Shown one piece after another: positions 11,223 to 23,467 of a stretch of 64,000 bases of DNA; the first letter of the stretch is position 1, and the number at the start of each line of letters is the position of its first letter. The stretch comes from Paramacrobiotus metropolitanus (taxonomy: Eukaryota > Tardigrada > Eutardigrada > Parachela > Macrobiotidae), in assembly GCF_019649055.1 (NCBI RefSeq), contig NW_026570289.1, positions 372,001-436,000 on the forward strand. The letters are read 5' to 3'. Under the pieces are notes generated by a model. It saw only the letters and a program-made list of their open reading frames with translations, did not search any database and had not been told where the DNA came from. A program made the translations under genes and the position numbers.

Positions 11223-13984
11223 AAGCACTAGTGCAAGCGTTGAGCAAAATACTGCAAAAGTAACTATTTTGGGATCAGGGAACGGAATGTGCGCAAATTT
11301 CTACAATCTGTTACGTGCAGACGGTGCAGTTAATAGAAAACAAAATATAAATCCTGTAAAACGAACTGACAAGTTTGAAAAGTGAACTGGTATACCGTTA
11401 GCCGATGAATGCACATTCGCACCAATACACCACAAAATAAATACCAAACTGTGCTAATTCCTAATTGTGTAAATTATTATTCCTAATTGTTATTCCTAAT
11501 TATGTAAACTAAAATTAATGCCGCGCGTCGTGATGCACCATTTATTACTGCAACTGTGCTCTCCTGTGGGCTATTCACTCGTACTTTTTGAAAAAATGGC
11601 GCATACAACCCAGATACAATAGGTCATATAACAAAGACCACGTAAGATTGTTAACGTCGGTACACCAGAACTATGGTCAATCCTTATTCCTCCATAACTA
11701 ATCTAAAATTTTACACATGCTGACATGCACAATTTCTGACGAATCAATACAGCAAAATATGTTACATGTTCCGCCAAACGTTCTTTTTCGAAATTATATT
11801 AAACATGTAGAATATGTGGTTAGCTGGTTATCTGGAATAATATAATATCTGGTTATCTGGAATAATACAATATCTGAATTCCGGGCTTTTTTACGGCCGT
11901 ACGATGCCGGACGATAATCAAGCATCACCCATAAAGAAAAACCGCTGGGGACTACAAACTGAATCTTTTTCCGTTGCTTTGAGAAGCAGCTGTATCCAAA
12001 TCAAAGTTTTACAACGTCAAATTTGAAATTGACTCTGGTCATAGTGGTTTCAAAAGTTCAGCAATGGTCAACGAAATAACTCTCCCACCGAAAACGTTGA
12101 AACTGCACTGGGAGAAAAATTAACAGGTGAAACAAATCTGTGCAGTCTCAAATTTGATAACTCTTAATACATTTTGAGCAAGTATTTCACATTGTTTTCA
12201 AGCCAAATAATCGATGCAGTTGCTTGAGGTATAGTTTTCAAAACTGTTTTTGAAATGAAACTTCAAATTTGGGGCAACGAAGAGAGATGCAAATATAAGA
12301 GATACGGGAGATGCAAATATTAAGTGAGGTAAGTGAGAACAAGTAAGTGCGGCACACTTCAAAATCAGTATTGTTACGCTCATATTCCTTCCAGGTAGCT
12401 GAACACAAGTGCGGCCCGCATCTGAACACATATAGAACTGGAAGCGTATCTGCTAATTTTTTTGTACAGAAGAGCGGATTTAAAATTGGGATTGAGTCCG
12501 CGTAGAAGCAGACGTGAGCTCACAAAATGAACAACATGAATTGTAGTAGTACTCCGTCAGGAGTACAGCGGATATGTAGTGTAAATGTGTCGCTACTACC
12601 AGAAGTTTAAAAGTCAGCTGCAGCTTAGACATGAGCGTGTTGCTACTCAGAACATGGTAATTACAGATAGGCGATCTGAAATCCCACAAGAAAAGTCTAC
12701 ATTCAAAGTACAATTTGCGTGTGCGATTTTGTTATGGGTCAGCCGCTAGGGTCACTGTAAACTGAGGCGGATGGCATCGGTCGCTTCATTAGATGGCTTG
12801 TCGTCGCCCTCTAGTTTGCCCATCCTGTTATTTTTTAATTTCTTTTCACAAATGCCTTCGCTGCAGCAGTTCGGCGGGAAAAACGCCATTTAAAATGTTG
12901 GTTTTTAACTGCTGCCCAATCTTCCGTATTTCGTCTTTGTACAAGCTTGGGAAGTAATTTTTGTGGCATAAACAGCCGCAAATGCAAATTTCCAAGCGGC
13001 TGACATCTCATTACAATTCTTTCAGAGTCGGTACCGGTGTAAAGTGTACACACAAGCTGTCATGTGAGATAATTATTAAGGAAATTCGCTTTCTTGAAAC
13101 TAGCCCAGCCAATCCAGGGGAATGATCGTACGGTAAATGTACAAGCGGACGTATGTGTACTATAAAAGCATACTTACTGCCTCAGGTGAAACTGCAACAC
13201 AAAGGATCAGAAAAAAATACAGAAATTCCTGCTCGAAGTGGATGTTTCAAAATTGTTCGCTTTATTAATACAGTCTCTTAAAGGTGAATGAATTGGCAGC
13301 GACTAATTAATACAAGCGTTGGTATACCGAAGGCTGTCGCACGACTGATACAATCAAAAGAATTGGGTTGTCCAGTAAAGTTTTGTGATATCCTAAACGG
13401 ATTGACCTTTTTGCTTAAAAAGAATGTATCACTTCTAATTAAAAGTTGCCCAAGGGAATGGAGTCAGTATCCACTGCGAGCACGCTTTGAGTTGTTTGTA
13501 TGTACATGTAATTCAGTGCCTGGTAGACCATTCGGGTAAATCTTCCTTTCCGACGTAAGAAACTTTTACCAATTCATATCAAAACGAATTTGTCCGACTC
13601 TAGCAAAGCGATAAATTCTCCCAGTCTGCGCTTTAGCGCTATTTTTGAACCTTTTGATTCACCGAAGCAGTAAGATGTTGGTTAATACGTACACTAATCG
13701 AAATCATTTGGAAGAACCGACCGTAGAGTGCAGACTATAATAAACACAGAGGCGAAGCCGAAGATCTTTTTGGTAAACTTTCAATACAAGTTATAAAATA
13801 TTAACTTTTCTTCTTTATACTTTATTATCTTGAACCTTGAGGGTGGTGAATTTGTCATAAGGGTAGTTTTATTATTGTAGAGGCCATCGTTCACAGTGCA
13901 GCTTTCACGCTGAATATCTCTTATCCGTACCTTTATGATTGAAATTACGGGAAAACTTGGATGCGTAAACGTAACTTTATTATC
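11223..13984. other. Intergenic, repeat remnants
   Basis: No supported coding exon. It includes a 25-bp direct tandem duplication at 11824-11873 (unit begins CTGGTTATCTGGAATAATA), copies differing by one base, and a purine-rich stretch near 12280-12350 with repeated GAGATGCAAATAT words. Short open frames on both strands lack splice context and family motifs. Confidence 0.45.
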
Positions 13985-15085
13985 TTCTCGCATTATCTGA
14001 ATAAATAGAGAAATGCAGCGGTTGCTGGCGGGAAAGGATAGATGGCTGCTTTTCTGTTTACTTGACGGCGCCGCTTTTAATAATATGATTACACTGCTGT
14101 GTGCGCTGCTTTCCACTTCACACGTACAACTTGTACATACGTGTCAAGTGATAAGTAGCACCTTGTACGGTACAAGGTGCTACAAACTATTCTATGCAGC
14201 AACGGCTGAATTACGCATACAAGTATTGTTAGAATTCTGAAATAGCTTATGTTAACTGGAACGGAAAGCACAGGTTTAGTTTGACTGATAAAATTATTTA
14301 CGCAGCAGAGTGGCATGATAGTCTGTCCAGATTGCAGTTCCTGCAAAAGCCGATCCTCATTGTCACGTATCAGTGCAGCTTAATTGGACGCGATAAAATT
14401 GTGAATACACTATAATCTTTTCTCATCTTCCGGGAACTATAATTATATTTTCTTGTGTAGCTCACCTGTCACTGACACCCTTCCCCCATCTAGCGCGCTG
14501 ATACATGAATAAATGCTGATTATATGAATTACTTTTCTGTTTTGCTTTTCACTGCTCTTTGCACAGGCATCAAACAAAAAGAAATTTTTGTTAACTGTGC
14601 ACGTGTAAAATCGATTCTTCTGCAGTGTACACGCTCCAGTTCCTGGTACTCATTCTATCTTTTTTGAAATTATGTTTATGAATTACTAAATCACGTTTCC
14701 ACATAAAAAAATAAATAGTTCTGCAAATTTCGTTTTATTAGAAATGATAGCACTTAAGGAGAAAAGGGGAGCAGAATTATAATAACGCAGATGCCGTGTG
14801 CACGGTTGTGGCCACATCAGCAAAAAACAGCGTTCTTACTGAATTAACAGAATTACGTAAAACGTTATACGTACAGTGTTTTGCTACAGTAAGTGTTAGC
14901 GTGCTGAACCGTGCAACAAGATCAGCGGTAACTGCACTACCAGTCTGCAGTTTAAATTATAGAATACTTCGGCCCACTGTGCTCGCATTACTTGGTTATT
15001 TACAGTAATGTTCGTACGTTTCGCTGTTTACCAAGCATTATCTTGTGGATAAGGCTAACTGCACGCGATAGAACTCTACAGAGCA
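13985..15085. repeat. Copy A of a diverged tandem duplication
   Basis: Shared landmarks with 16683-17222 occur in the same order: TGAATAAATAG, GGAAAGGATAG, GGCGCCGCTT, GATTACNCTGTGTGC, a TTTTGCTNCAGTAA element, TCAGCGGTAA, TGTGCTCGCATT and TTTACCAAGCA. Spacing differs because copy A holds extra sequence between the halves, including the palindrome at 14155. A third partial match to the first half lies at about 16545-16620. The identity of the ancestral sequence is unknown. Confidence 0.6.
14155..14183. repeat. Perfect 14-bp palindrome with one-base centre
   Basis: GTAGCACCTTGTAC (14155-14168), a single G, then its exact complement (14170-14183). A similar but imperfect GTACAACTTGTAC lies just upstream (14124-14136). 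This could be the end of a small foldback element. Confidence 0.8.
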
Positions 15086-15539
15086 GCCCCACAAATATGG
15101 GCCGCAGCGACATTTAAAAACAGTATTTAACGAGATGCCTCCCATCATGGGTTTAAACTGAACTAGCTTTGCGTTAATAGAGAGTACTGCATACACCAAC
15201 CTTCCAGCTAAACCGACAGATATTATTCGTTTTGTTTTTTCAAGAAAATTTCTTGATGTTTATGCTTCGGAAGTCATACACGGCTACGAAATAACCATTT
15301 CTTTAAACTTTGTTTTGGTGAGAACTTTTAACACCTGCTTAGCATTATACGAAAACTTCCGCTTGAAGCGCCTTCTACCGTATTCGTGCAGATGGGAAAG
15401 AAAAATTAACGACGCAGCAGAGACTTCTTCCTAGTGACACGAAGACCGGATTTCCGTAGTCTAGTCGAAGCTGCCTTTTCATGGCTCCGTCCTTCCCGGA
15501 AGTAGCCGATAAGACGTCCCGTGGCTTTAACAGACGCTT

Positions 15540-16399
15540 TCAGCTTGGTGGATCCTCATTGTAGAGTTGCACACACGGGTTCAGAATGATTTCTGTGTGC
15601 ACTCCACAATGAAGTTCCACAGTGCCACCCGGGAACGCCTCGGCAGCTCTTAGATGACGTGTAAATGTGCTTCCTTGACGAGAGTTGGTTCGTCCAGGAA
15701 GCATATCGGCACGCCATTGAACAAAACCGTCATCGATATTAAACGACTGAGCAGTGACCTTGAAAATGTTTTAGCTGCCAAAGTTAATACGAAATCGTCA
15801 TTGTCGCGAAAGAGTTAACTGCGACATTGATGATTTCTTAATAAACTGATGGTAGCGTAAAACTAAGACAGCAAAATTCAATCGTTGAGAAGGAACTGGC
15901 ACGTAAAAAACATCAATAGAAGAGGCGAAACCAGAGGCATTCCACCGTTCTCATTTACTGCTGCTGTCAGCCGGCTGGAGTGTGACATTATGGCTGAAAG
16001 TGGCACATATGTACCGCGCCAAATTTAAACATTTGTACTGTCGCACCGTCGCACTCCAGGCGGGTGACGGCAGCAGTATTGGGGATAGGTGAATGGTGTC
16101 CAGTTCCGCCCTTATGTGCTGTACATTAGCGGTGGATGCTTGGAATTAGCAAAAGGCCATTGGAGGTGACACTGTTTCGGTCTGACTTTCATGTGCTGCC
16201 CTCTTGGGTGGCTCACCGTGTTGCACCTAAACGGACAAGTAATTTCTTTTCCAGTTAATGTTCTGTCCATCCTTTTTTTTACAATTTCAAAAGCAAACGT
16301 TTCAGATTTATGCTCGAGTTTCCTTTCAGCTCCAGCAATTTTTGTGACGTACTTCGTGCCGAAACTGTCTTTTAGGCTTTTGGTAAATATTTTCGGCAT
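15540..16399 (-). CDS. Possible two-exon small gene, unknown function
   Basis: Exon 1 is 16399 down to 16217, starting at ATG and ending at a strong donor (ACG|GTGAGC). Exon 2 is 15758 down to 15540, after acceptor TTTTCAAG, ending in TGA. Both lengths are multiples of three and the phase is 0 on both sides, giving 133 residues. Exon 1 is basic (MPKIFTKSLKDSFGTKYV) and ends near CPFRC. Exon 2 reads like real protein: FNIDDGFVQWRADMLPGR, then AFPGGTVELHCGVHTEIILN. Four cysteines suggest a small disulfide or metal-binding fold. I do not recognise the family. A chance open frame remains possible for exon 1. Confidence 0.35.
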
Positions 16400-16682
16400 A
16401 CTCTTTCATTTGTCGTGTTAGTACACATAACCTTTTAATCGGATGGATTTTCGGTATCTAAACCAATAGTGATATACAATGGTCGCTTGCAAGCAACAAA
16501 GAACTGAAGATCTGCTTTCAGCTTGCTGGACTGTGAAATGGTGAGTATATTTTTACTGCATTAAGATTATTAATGGCGCCGCTTATACGATTGCGCTGTG
16601 TACACTGCTTCTCACTTCATATAAGTACCTAGTGCTGCAAAGTGTTTTGTACGATAACGCTTACGTAAACCGACAATTTTTG

Positions 16683-17222
16683 TCTTATCACAGCACCTGA
16701 ATAAATAGTGAGGTACTCGTTTGCGAGAAAGGATAGGTCAATGATTTCCTTTCAACTGGCTGGCGGTGAAATGCACCATATGCTTACTGCGTTAAGATTA
16801 ACTATGGCGCCGCTTATTATGATTACGCTGTGTGCAGGGCTTCTCGCATTAGACTAGTTTAATAAAGTTTGTTTCTAGCTTGGGAGACGCATTGTAAAAC
16901 AAATTTGAAAATAAAAGTATTTAAATAACTGGCTCATCTCAATGAACAGGCGAAAATGTGGTCTTACTGAAGAAACGGAATTACAGTAGAGGGGTTTTGC
17001 TGCAGTAACTGGAAAATGCACTTAAAGGAATTGTAGCAGATATTGTTAGTAATGACTTCAGCGGTAATTCGTTATCTGCTAGCAATTTAAATACACGGGC
17101 CTTGTGCTCGCATTCCTTTTGAATTTACCTGGTAAATAACGATCGTGAATTTCTACAGTTCACCAAGCACTATCTGCAAATAGTGTAAGGCGACCTGGCA
17201 CGATAAGCTACATCAGAACAGC
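16683..17222. repeat. Copy B of the diverged tandem duplication
   Basis: A shorter version of 13985-15085, starting at CACCTGAATAAATAG and ending near the CACTATCTG and ACAGCTAC words. Same landmarks in the same order and orientation. No coding content is evident. Confidence 0.6.
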
Positions 17223-17850
17223 TACATAAAGAAAATCTACAGCAACCGTGACAAAAACGTATTCGACCGAAGCAAAGCGAAGGTCCTCAATGTTCAAGAA
17301 AACAGGAGTTTTTGCCCTTCGGTCACACACGTCGGTCACGCTTTAAGTTGTCGGTCATCCAGTACATAGTAACGATAGCACTTAAGCCGCTGTAGGTGCT
17401 ATGGCAATACGCGCCTAAACTCTCTAATTTAGCGATCTAACGTTTCTACTCGTAATTAGCGGATTAATTACGCGGGCTGAATCAACCAGTATTTGAATAC
17501 CTGTACTTTCAAAAGCGTAACTGTTTATATCCACCGTTAACGCTTTACCACCAACCAGGGCAAAATAACCCCCAGCAGGAACCTCAAAAATCATCTATCA
17601 GATCTTGTTATCCTTGTTGAGCAATTCGAGCACCTCGTCCCACTCAGACTCAGATCCGAAGCCGATTTCCAGCATTTTCTTTTCTCGGATTTCCAGTTCG
17701 ATGTGAAACTTCGGTATTTGAAAAATGCATTAAATTTCTTTCCGGTTGTAATCTGCAGATGCATCCTGTAAACTTTGGGAAGGATTTAAAGTCGGCTCAC
17801 CATCGTTGATAGAAGTATCATATGCAGATCCTACTGCTGTTGCAAAACTG
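17223..17850. other. Intergenic, no gene seen
   Basis: No open frame with codon structure or splice context. Between 17270 and 17350 there are GGTCA-type words (CGGTCACACACGTCGGTCACG). The 17630-17860 stretch may be 3' flank of the transposon-like ORF at 17851-18459. Confidence 0.4.
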
Positions 17851-18459
17851 TCAAAGCTGCGCTGTTTCGTGAATCTGAAAAACAGATCGAGAATTTAAAA
17901 GTTTAAGGTAATTTCGTTGCAACCTGAAGGTATCCCTGTTTAACCGTGACAAAACTTCACAGGTCACGCGGCGTCTGCTGTCGCTTATACTGTGCATGTC
18001 CTGCGTTCTGAGCCAACACAACCGCCTTGTAAACACCGCCTCACGTGTCACAACAACATATTCGTCCTCCGAAGCCTGATCTGATTCCCCCTTAGGATAC
18101 AAATAGGGTCGTCGTGTCTGGGGAATGCTGTAGGTTTGGTAGCCATACTTTACACCACATTTTTTGCAACGTAGGGAAAAACGCCAGGAGGGACGATGCG
18201 TTCCATCGAACTTTGATCGGTATCGATGCCGCCGCCGAACCAACCCGTCGGTGTCGATTGATCTGACAATGGCGCCATTGAGTGCATTCAGGTCCATTGT
18301 GAGATCAGTGTATGCGTACACTGCTCCGGCAGAAAGGTGGATGCAGTTACTGCACTCGGATATTTCTATCACTCTGTCTGAATATGCCATCCTACTCGTC
18401 TGCGTTCTCCGGAGCGATTTGCTTTTATTTCTAAAATTTAAATAAAACCCTAGAAGCAT
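17851..18459 (-). CDS. Transposon-like ORF, 202 aa, function unknown
   Basis: An uninterrupted ATG-to-stop frame. Its first 75 codons lie inside the left arm of the palindrome array, while the last 127 are unique in the window. The N-terminal part has SECSNCIHLSAG. The middle has RCKKCGVKYGYQTYS, a pair of CxxC-type motifs that could bind zinc. The C-terminal part is basic (RRRVTCEVLSRLNRDTFRL). Zinc-ribbon N-termini occur in several eukaryotic transposases, but no catalytic DDE or HUH motif is visible, so I do not assign a family. Truncated versions of the first 75 codons recur at 18921-19146 (plus), 22331-22558 (minus) and 23018-23245 (plus). There the frame runs into the minisatellite instead of the CxxC segment, so this copy may preserve the ancestral junction. 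Confidence 0.35.
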   Translation of the reverse strand: MLLGFYLNFRNKSKSLRRTQTSRMAYSDRVIEISECSNCIHLSAGAVYAYTDLTMDLNALNGAIVRSIDTDGLVRRRHRYRSKFDGTHRPSWRFSLRCKKCGVKYGYQTYSIPQTRRPYLYPKGESDQASEDEYVVVTREAVFTRRLCWLRTQDMHSISDSRRRVTCEVLSRLNRDTFRLQRNYLKLLNSRSVFQIHETAQL

Positions 18460-19140
18460 ACCAGGAGAGCACGGTAGTCACGTCGTCGATAAGCTGGTCA
18501 GCTGGCTGTCTCCGCAGACGCAAAAGTGAAGACTAAATCCTTTCAGCTCGTTCAGTTCTGGGTAAAGCCACCCAGTCAACTTTCCAAACATTCGCAAGAA
18601 CACATGAAGACATTCGGAAGTTTTTCACACCGAGTAAGTTGCTGTTTATTACAAATATTGTAAATTAAAGCAATATAAGTTTGCCGTAAACTTGGGACAA
18701 CCAGCACAATGGGTTCTCGCAGAGAAGCAAACCTAATTTTCGTTATTCGCCACAAACAGCATACCAAATAACTTCTAAAAGCTTTTCATGCCTTTTGGAA
18801 TGTTGGCTGGGTAGATTTACCCAAAACAGAACGAGAGGAAAGGATTTAGTCTTCACTTTTGCGTCTGCGGAGACAGCCAGCTGACCAGCTTATCGACGAC
18901 GTGACTACCGTGCTCCTGGTATGCTTCTAGGGTTTTATTCAAATTTTAGAAATAAAAGCAAATCACTCCGGAGAACGCAAACGAGTAGGATGGCATATTC
19001 AGACAGAGTGATAGAAATATCCGAGTGCAGTAACTGCATCCACCTTTCTGCCGGAGCAGTGTACGCATACACTGATCTTACAATGGACCTGAATGCACTC
19101 AATGGCGCCATTGTCAGATCAATCGACACCGACGGGTTGG

Positions 19141-19353
19141 TTCGGCAGAAAGGTGGATGGCCTTTAAAAAAGGTGGATGTGTTCCGGCAGAAAGGTGGAT
19201 AGCTCATCCACCAATCTGCCGACCTTCGGCAGAAAGGTGGATGCAATCCGGCAGAAAGGTGGACGGCTCATCCACCAATCTGCCGATGGTCGGCAGATTG
19301 GTGGATGCGATTTCATTGAACATCCACCATCCACCGTCCACCTTTCTGCCGGC
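19141..19353. repeat. Hairpin minisatellite, copy 1
   Basis: Built of alternating direct and inverted copies of a 17-mer, CGGCAGAAAGGTGGATG and its complement, plus a variant with AGATT in place of AGAAA. Adjacent opposite copies form several local hairpins. Copies 2 and 3 lie at 22125-22336 (inverted) and 23238-23451. Confidence 0.85.
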
Positions 19354-19368
19354 TACAAGCGCCCGGAT

Positions 19369-20158
19369 CTAAAAGTGGTGCAAACTTATCGCGCGGCTAC
19401 AGTAGTCTGGTAGTATTTCCCCTGCGCACAAGTCGAAAAACTTTGGGGTGCGCGTGATTAGGTAAAGCAGTGCGTTGCTCAGCAGGATCAAGTTAATTCC
19501 ATTTTGGGATAAGGATTTGTTGGCAGAAGTTGACGCGGATACCACATTGTCAGCTTGCTGCCGGTGGCTCAGAAAGACAATCAGGATTATAACGGGAAGA
19601 AGGATCAGTAAAAATGTATGAATTTTCACCGAAATCTGGGAATAAAAACAACATGGCTTGACTGTTGTTAATAAATTGATCACTGGTAAGAATTTTTACA
19701 TTTACGCCTTCACCCTAACCTTGTATGCTCTCTAGTCTCTACCGTTTGACGTTTTCTCATGACCTTTACTCTGCAACCATTACTCTGCAGTCTGGGCAAG
19801 TTCAAACGTACCGGCGCCATTCGGTTCATTCTATACCATGCAGATGACCATTCCGTGATTGGAAAACTTCTTATTCCGTAAACCAAGGGTGCCGCGACAA
19901 TTTCGAGTACGTCGCAGGGAATCGACAACATGACAAGAAAGAAAGTATGGCGAGGGCAATAACAGCGCGTGCTGCTACAACTCGCTGCAGAAATCCAAAC
20001 CATGAGGGGTTCACAATCACAAGTAGCCGTTCCCAAGAGAACACCACCAGAATCCTGGTAATAAAAACAGCACGCAGAGTAAACAGCTTGCTGTTCTTCG
20101 ATGCAAACCTTGTAGAAGCCAAGGTGCCTACTTGCCTTCCTTGAACAGCATTTTCCAA
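19369..20158 (-). pseudogene. GPCR-like (rhodopsin family) fragment, copy 1
   Basis: Read 20158 to 19369, the first exon gives a helix, then FSWERLLVIVNP, then a second helix ending LSCCRFPATYSKL. This resembles the end of TM3, intracellular loop 2 and TM4 of peptide-type GPCRs. After an apparent frame change (the first frame stops in the 20158-19871 segment; continuation SFPITEWSSAWYRMNRMAP is in another frame) there is a donor-like GTACGT. An acceptor TTTATTCCCAG then opens the last exon: KIHTFLLILLPVIILIVFL (TM5-like), then NLILLSNALLYLITRTPKF (TM6-like). TM1, TM2 and the TM7 NPxxY are not seen. Identical breaks in all three copies mean the damage predates amplification. Confidence 0.4.
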
Positions 20159-21319
20159 AAAAAATTAAAAAGCAGCGAACCTAATTTCAAAAATTGGCTT
20201 TTACAAATCGTCGTCAGTTCAGCAGGAAAGGCAATCGCGCCCGCCCGTTAAGGCACTTTACGGTATAGTTACGGGAAAATCACCGCGGGGGTCAGGTACT
20301 TGAAAACAGAGTTGCGAAGCGTCCCACAGTCGCAGAATCTTCTCGGCCATGTTTGTCCAGTTTTATTTTCTTTTTCAAGTACGAGGAGGGGGCAAATGGG
20401 CTCGATGCACCCGAGCAAGGGGTAACAGAGCTCGTTATCTGTGACCGTGCCTGTGCAAGACGGCCAGCCACCAAGAGACGGCAGCCCGTGCTATCACGCA
20501 GAACACCTGAAGCAGTCACTGAGCCCGATAGATTTTTGTTTCCATAGACTTGTATGCTAAACTGAATCACTTCTGTTTTGCACATTCGGGAACAAATCCA
20601 AGCAAATAACATTCCAAAAGAATCAGAAAAAATTCACGAGATTTTTTATACTAAACAAGTTATGATTCATGGTGCAGGACACAAGTTATGGCCATTTATG
20701 TTTCTCGTAGACACAGCATAGAGTTTGTGCGTGGAACCCAACCGTTGATTCGAATTCTATGCTATGTCTACGAGAAACGCAAATGGCTATAACTTGTGTC
20801 CTGCACCATGAATCATTACTTGTTTAGTATCAAAAATCTCGTGAATTTTTTCTGATTCTTTTGGAATGTTATTTGCTTGGATTTGTTCCCGAATGTGCAA
20901 AACAGAAGTGATTCAGTTTAGCATACAAGTCTATGGAAACAAAAATCTATCGGGCTCAGTGACTGCTTCAAGTGTTCTGCATGATAGCACGGGCTGCCGT
21001 CTCTAGGTGGCTGGCCGTCTTGCACAGGCACGGTCACAGATAACGAGCTCTGTTACCCCTTGCTCGGGTGCATCGAGCCCATTTGCCCCCTCCTCGTACT
21101 TGAAAAAGAAAATAAAACTGGACAAACATGGCCGAGAAGATTCTGCGACTGTGGGACGCTTCGCAACTCTGTTTTCAAGTACCTGACCCCCGCGGTGATT
21201 TTCCCGTAACTATACCGTAAAGTGCCTTAACGGGCGGGCGCGATTGCCTTTCCTGCTGAACTGACGACGATTTGTAAAAGCCAATTTTTGAAATTAGGTT
21301 CGCTGCTTTTTAATTTTTT

Positions 21320-22109
21320 TTGGAAAATGCTGTTCAAGGAAGGCAAGTAGGCACCTTGGCTTCTACAAGGTTTGCATCGAAGAACAGCAAGCTGTTTACT
21401 CTGCGTGCTGTTTTTATTACCAGGATTCTGGTGGTGTTCTCTTGGGAACGGCTACTTGTGATTGTGAACCCCTCATGGTTTGGATTTCTGCAGCGAGTTG
21501 TAGCAGCACGCGCTGTTATTGCCCTCGCCATACTTTCTTTCTTGTCATGTTGTCGATTCCCTGCGACGTACTCGAAATTGTCGCGGCACCCTTGGTTTAC
21601 GGAATAAGAAGTTTTCCAATCACGGAATGGTCATCTGCATGGTATAGAATGAACCGAATGGCGCCGGTACGTTTGAACTTGCCCAGACTGCAGAGTAATG
21701 GTTGCAGAGTAAAGGTCATGAGAAAACGTCAAACGGTAGAGACTAGAGAGCATACAAGGTTAGGGTGAAGGCGTAAATGTAAAAATTCTTACCAGTGATC
21801 AATTTATTAACAACAGTCAAGCCATGTTGTTTTTATTCCCAGATTTCGGTGAAAATTCATACATTTTTACTGATCCTTCTTCCCGTTATAATCCTGATTG
21901 TCTTTCTGAGCCACCGGCAGCAAGCTGACAATGTGGTATCCGCGTCAACTTCTGCCAACAAATCCTTATCCCAAAATGGAATTAACTTGATCCTGCTGAG
22001 CAACGCACTGCTTTACCTAATCACGCGCACCCCAAAGTTTTTCGACTTGTGCGCAGGGGAAATACTACCAGACTACTGTAGCCGCGCGATAAGTTTGCAC
22101 CACTTTTAG
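21320..22109 (+). pseudogene. GPCR-like fragment, copy 2 (inverted)
   Basis: Reverse-complement copy of 19369-20158 in the right arm of palindrome P2, with the same helices, frame change and splice-like sites. Opposite transcription from copy 1 would give perfectly complementary RNAs. Confidence 0.4.
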
Positions 22110-22124
22110 ATCCGGGCGCTTGTA

Positions 22125-22336
22125 GCCGGCAGAAAGGTGGACGGGTGGATGGTGGATGTTCAATGAAATCGCATCCACCAATCTGCCGACCTTCGGCAGA
22201 CTGGTGGATGAGCCATCCACGTTTCTGCCGGATTGCATCCACCTTTCTGCCGAAGGTCGGCAGATTGGTGGATGAGCTATCCACCTTTCTGCCGGAACAC
22301 ATCCACCTTTTTTAAAGGCCATCCACCTTTCTGCCG
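22125..22336. repeat. Hairpin minisatellite, copy 2
   Basis: Inverted copy of the 19141-19353 minisatellite. It differs by small unit changes, for example a missing block in the CATCCACC-rich edge and AAACG in place of AAAGG in one unit. Confidence 0.85.
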
Positions 22337-23237
22337 AACCAACCCGTCGGTGTCGATTGATCTGACAATGGCGCCATTGAGTGCATTCAGGTCCATTGTG
22401 AGATCAGTGTATGCGTACACTGCTCCGGCAGAAAGGTGGATGCAGTTACTGCACTCGGATATTTCTATCACTCTGTCTGAATATGCCATCCTACTCGTCT
22501 GCGTTCTCCGGAGCGATTTGCTTTTATTTCTAAAATTTAAATAAAACCCTAGAAGCATACCAGGAGCACGGTAGTCACGTCGTCGATAAGCTGGTCAGCT
22601 GGCTGTCTCCGCAGACGCAAAAGTGAAGACTAAATCCTTTCAGCTCGTTCAGTTCTGGGTAAAGCCACCCAGTCAACTTTCCAAACATTCGCAAGAACAC
22701 ATGAAGACATTCGGAAGTTTTTCACACCGAGTAAGTTGCTGTTTATTACAAATATTGTAAATTAAAGCAATATAAGTTTGCCGTAAACTTGGGACAACCA
22801 GCACAATGGGTTCTCGCAGAGAAGCAAACCTAATTTTCGTTATTCGCCACAAACAGCATACCAAATAACTTCTAAAAGCTTTTCATGCCTTTTGGAATGT
22901 TGGCTGGGTAGATTTACCCAAAACAGAACGAGAGGAAAGGATTTAGTCTTCACTTTTGCGTCTGCGGAGACAGCCAGCTGACCAGCTTATCGACGACGTG
23001 ACTACCGTGCTCCTGGTATGCTTCTAGGGTTTTATTTAAATTTTAGAAATAAAAGCAAATCGCTCCGGAGAACGCAGACGAGTAGGATGGCATATTCAGA
23101 CAGAGTGATAGAAATATCCGAGTGCAGTAACTGCATCCACCTTTCTGCCGGAGCAGTGTACGCATACACTGATCTTACAATGGACCTGAATGCACTCAAT
23201 GGCGCCATTGTCAGATCAATCGACACCGACGGGTTGG

Positions 23238-23451
23238 TTCGGCAGAAAGGTGGATGGCCTTTAAAAAAAAGGTGGATGTGTTCCGGCAGAAAGGTGGATA
23301 GCTCATCCACCAATCTGCCGACCTTCGGCAGAAAGGTGGATGCAATCCGGCAGAAAGGTGGACGGCTCATCCACCAATCTGCCGATGGTCGGCAGATTGG
23401 TGGATGCGATTTCATTGAACATCCACCATCCACCGTCCACCTTTCTGCCGG
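23238..23451. repeat. Hairpin minisatellite, copy 3
   Basis: Direct copy of 19141-19353 with two extra A residues in the poly(A) tract, which shifts the local reading frame. Confidence 0.85.
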
Positions 23452-23467
23452 CTACAAGCGCCCGGAT

